Assembly: GCA_947651225.1 (NCBI GenBank)
Contig: CANSYK010000002.1
Coordinates: 1-64,000 of the forward strand
Length of the DNA: 64,000 bases
Direction of reading: 5' to 3'
Source of the DNA: an uncultured bacterium
Lineage (GTDB): Bacteria > Bacillota > Clostridia > Lachnospirales > Lachnospiraceae
The notes beneath the pieces were generated by a model. The model was given only the letters and a program-made list of their open reading frames with translations, was not told the DNA's origin and did no database searches. How positions within the stretch are numbered: the first letter of the stretch is position 1; every line of letters begins with the position of its first letter. A program made the position numbers and the translations under genes. Shown piece by piece: positions 63,387-64,000 of the stretch.

Positions 63387-64000
63387 TTAAAGGTGCTGAT
63401 AATAAAAGACAGCGAGTTGTGTGCGGTTGCGCAGTTGTAATTTTTCTAATATCGTGCTTAAATAATTGCGCACAGTACCTTCACTTAAGAAAAGTTCTGA
63501 TGCGATTTCCCTGTTGCTGTAGCCATCTGCAACAAGCTGGATGATTTTGAGTTCTTTTTCATTAATGTTGTAGGAAGAATAATCAAATCCAGAAGAGGGA
63601 TGCAAAAGCTCTGGGATTTTTGAAATAATTTCTGTACCAAAGACAGTCTGACCGCTTTCTACTGCCTCAAGAGCAGGCAGAATACTTTCATATTCCTGTT
63701 TTAAAAGATAGCCCTTTGCACCAAGTTTTAAAGCTTTTACAATATATTCGTCATCGGAAAAGGTAGTTAAAAGCAGAATTTTGGCATCGGGAAAATCAAG
63801 CAGAATTTCCTCTGTTGCTTCTAGTCCGCTCTTGGCTTTCATCTGAATATCTGTCAGCAAAATATCGGGTTGGTGCTTACGATAAAGTGCGACAGCGTCT
63901 TCTCCGTCTGTTCCTGTGGCAAGAACGGTGACCTTTTTACTGGCTTCCAGTATTGTTTTCAGGGCGGTGGTCACTAAAAAATCATCATCTACAATTATAA
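63387..64000 (-). CDS. NarL/FixJ-family response regulator, start outside window
   Basis: At least 204 residues; the frame continues upstream past the window edge (IIVDDDFLVTTALKTILEAS gives the acidic pocket). Phosphoacceptor Asp in ILLTDIQMKAKSGLEATEEI, then a LuxR-type helix-turn-helix (NINEKELKIIQLVADGYSNR, EIASELFLSEGTVRNYLSTI). It presumably has a partner kinase beyond the end. Its C-terminus is duplicated as a remnant at 53906-53968. Confidence 0.9.
   Translation of the reverse strand, partial: IIVDDDFLVTTALKTILEASKKVTVLATGTDGEDAVALYRKHQPDILLTDIQMKAKSGLEATEEILLDFPDAKILLLTTFSDDEYIVKALKLGAKGYLLKQEYESILPALEAVESGQTVFGTEIISKIPELLHPSSGFDYSSYNINEKELKIIQLVADGYSNREIASELFLSEGTVRNYLSTILEKLQLRNRTQLAVFYYQHL

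Overview
The window looks like a chromosomal segment of a low-GC, Gram-positive gut anaerobe of the Lachnospiraceae type. The grounds are AT-rich DNA, strong AGGAGG ribosome sites, TTGACA/TATAAT-like promoters, typical clostridial families (FtsX-type ABC exporters with their own two-component systems, AAA-ATPase/PD-(D/E)XK genes, YczE, DUF624, AIM24, a putative holin-like toxin leader) and palindromic intergenic repeats. The assignment rests on gene content only; there is no rRNA gene to confirm it.

Layout. 1-2.6 kb: an Agr/LytTR-type two-component pair with a frameshifted kinase, bracketed by a 14-bp direct repeat. 2.6-12.5 kb: a sucrose/fructan locus (LacI regulator, DUF624 protein, two envelope proteins, sugar ABC transporter, GH32 hydrolase, fructokinase) whose regulator and enzymes are intact while the second permease and the binding protein are broken. 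12.6-16.2 kb: YczE-like membrane protein, ilvC, a small exported peptide with an ATA where its start should be, and an aminoglycoside adenylyltransferase-like gene. 16.3-26.3 kb: two export modules, one of response regulator-kinase-ATPase-FtsX permease and one of MarR plus two ABC exporter half-transporters. 26.3-29 kb: a truncated type I toxin-like ORF with its leader, a HAD phosphatase, an AIM24 protein, an HD hydrolase and tRNA-Lys. 29.1-34.5 kb: four decaying AAA-ATPase/PD-(D/E)XK genes. 34.8-42.1 kb: TetR plus a phytoene desaturase-like oxidoreductase, a Uma2 nuclease-fold protein, and an operon of sugar-phosphate transferase, histidine kinase, response regulator and NUDIX hydrolase. 42.4-46.1 kb: a graveyard (RloA/RloB-like pair, GH30 glycosidase, IS110, glnQ-like and ISAs1 remnants). 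46.4-53.8 kb: an intact operon for oxidation of an amine, amino or imino acid (2Fe-2S protein, FAD/4Fe-4S dehydrogenase, BFD protein, FAD oxidase, ornithine cyclodeaminase-like reductase, AraC, PII, amino acid permease). 54-64 kb: HtrA protease, LTA synthase-like protein, sirtuin, chemoreceptor with a neighbouring sugar-binding lipoprotein, a small unknown protein, a lytic transglycosylase and a NarL-type regulator running off the end.

How it works together. The best-preserved unit of possible novelty is the 46.4-53.8 kb operon, which couples an HcnABC/opine-oxidase-like dehydrogenase to an ornithine cyclodeaminase-family protein, a permease and a PII protein whose T-loop has lost the usual Tyr51. 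The other strong theme is decay. At least ten loci carry single-base frameshifts or internal deletions. Three copies of a 164-bp palindromic element (two near-identical and in opposite orientation) and two further repeat families mark the intergenic spaces. Isolated single-base indels, several near homopolymers, could partly be sequencing errors; the multi-codon deletions cannot be explained that way, although assembly collapse remains possible.
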